Shown: positions 61,088-64,000 of the stretch, one piece after another
How the letters are laid out: every line of letters begins with the position of its first letter
Numbering within the stretch: position 1 is the first letter of the stretch
Program-made: the position numbers and the translations under genes
The notes under the pieces: generated by a model
The model's database searches: none
What the model was told of the DNA's origin: nothing
Seen by the model: only the letters and a program-made list of their open reading frames with translations
Assembly: GCA_024234955.1 (NCBI GenBank)
Contig: JACKNK010000004.1
Location: 276,001-340,000, forward strand
Reading direction: 5' to 3'
Source of the DNA: Gammaproteobacteria bacterium
GTDB taxonomy: Bacteria > Pseudomonadota > Gammaproteobacteria > JACKNK01
Length of the DNA: 64,000 nucleotides

Positions 61088-61112
61088 AACCCTAAGCAAA
61101 CGCTTAGGGTTT
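61088..61112 (-). terminator. rRNA operon terminator
   Basis: The stem ACCCTAAGC/GCTTAGGGT with loop AAAC; on the transcript strand it is followed by nine or more T. The T-run is where the transposon has inserted. Confidence 0.92.
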
Positions 61113-61123
61113 TTAGGTTTAGG

Positions 61124-61242
61124 TGCCTGGCGGTGACCTACTTTCACATGGGGAGACCCCACACTATCATCGGCGCTAAAGCGTTTCACTTCCGAGTTCG
61201 AGATGGGATCGGGTGGTACCACTTCGCTATGGCCGCCAGGCA
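61124..61242 (-). rRNA. rrf: 5S ribosomal RNA
   Basis: About 119 nt. The ends pair (TGCCTGGCGG with CCGCCAGGCA), and internal CCATCTCGAACTCGGAAGTGAA, read on the minus strand in parts, is the classic 5S loop region. It lies between the 23S gene and the terminator. Confidence 0.95.
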
Positions 61243-61369
61243 ATTTTTTATCCAACACGGTTCTATGGTCGTGTTTGGCGAGTTCAGTATTTTGATGCTT
61301 GGTAAGTATTTGCTGTCGCTTGATGAAGCTTAGTTGTTAATAACACCGGCAAACAACTTGGGTGTTATA

Positions 61370-64000
<2,631 letters not shown>

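Noticed and set aside
61243..61369. tRNA in the 23S-5S spacer
   Set aside because: No cloverleaf or T-loop sequence was visible in the 127 bp.

Overview
The window comes from a high-GC gammaproteobacterium, most likely a sulfur oxidiser of the Chromatiales / Ectothiorhodospiraceae type. The evidence is a dissimilatory-type ATP sulfurylase (sat) with a second, damaged copy, an SQR-like flavoprotein beside an SCP2-type protein, and gene orders shared with Pseudomonas and relatives (glnE-ilvE-waaF-waaC, rsmD-M16-M16-ftsY, algC-coaBC-radC, argD-argF). At least four PEP-CTERM-type exported proteins are scattered through the window. The species cannot be named from the sequence.

Layout. 0.1-4.4 kb: a + strand run (phosphodiesterase, ketohexokinase-like kinase, dcd, Rieske ferredoxin, BASS transporter), then a lipoprotein. 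4.5-10.5 kb: glycogen phosphorylase, then a minus-strand lemA / M48 protease / DNA/RNA nuclease operon. 10.7-16.5 kb: envelope proteins (Pro/Gly/Tyr-rich exported protein, FKBP isomerase, Met-rich exported protein), the SCP2-type protein convergent with the SQR-like enzyme, and a tautomerase. 16.9-20 kb: LysR regulator and argD-argF, with a promoter and an intrinsic terminator in the argD leader. 20.2-25.5 kb: an accessory patch. A PEP-CTERM gene has a good sigma-54 promoter. A divergent pair (HAF-repeat PEP-CTERM protein / TPR-glycosyltransferase) lies between an internally deleted sat copy and the intact sat. 25.6-50.5 kb: mostly housekeeping (DAHP synthase, sigma-54 activator, rsmD, M16 pair, ftsY, algC, coaBC, radC, deaD, csp, mscS, rnt, grxD, a degenerate GGDEF/EAL response regulator, an NAGGN-type amidotransferase), interrupted by two PEP-CTERM genes. 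50.6-57.4 kb: small membrane protein, a 201-bp MITE-like element containing a REP-type palindrome, then the LPS core / ilvE / glnE operon. 57.6-61.1 kb: two mobile elements. 61.1-64 kb: the 3' part of an rRNA operon on the minus strand (5S and partial 23S).

The most novel object is at 58942-61080. It is an IS1595-family (ISXO2-like) transposon with 23-bp imperfect terminal inverted repeats. It carries a trypsin-like serine protease as a passenger gene, and it appears to have inserted into the T-tract of the rRNA operon terminator. The protease start codon lies one base inside the left inverted repeat, and a Shine-Dalgarno-like sequence falls inside the repeat itself. Other notable points are the sat duplication and decay, a REP-bearing MITE abutting the waaC stop codon, a sigma-54 promoter on a PEP-CTERM gene, the argD leader terminator, and an SQR-like enzyme lacking one of the usual redox cysteines.
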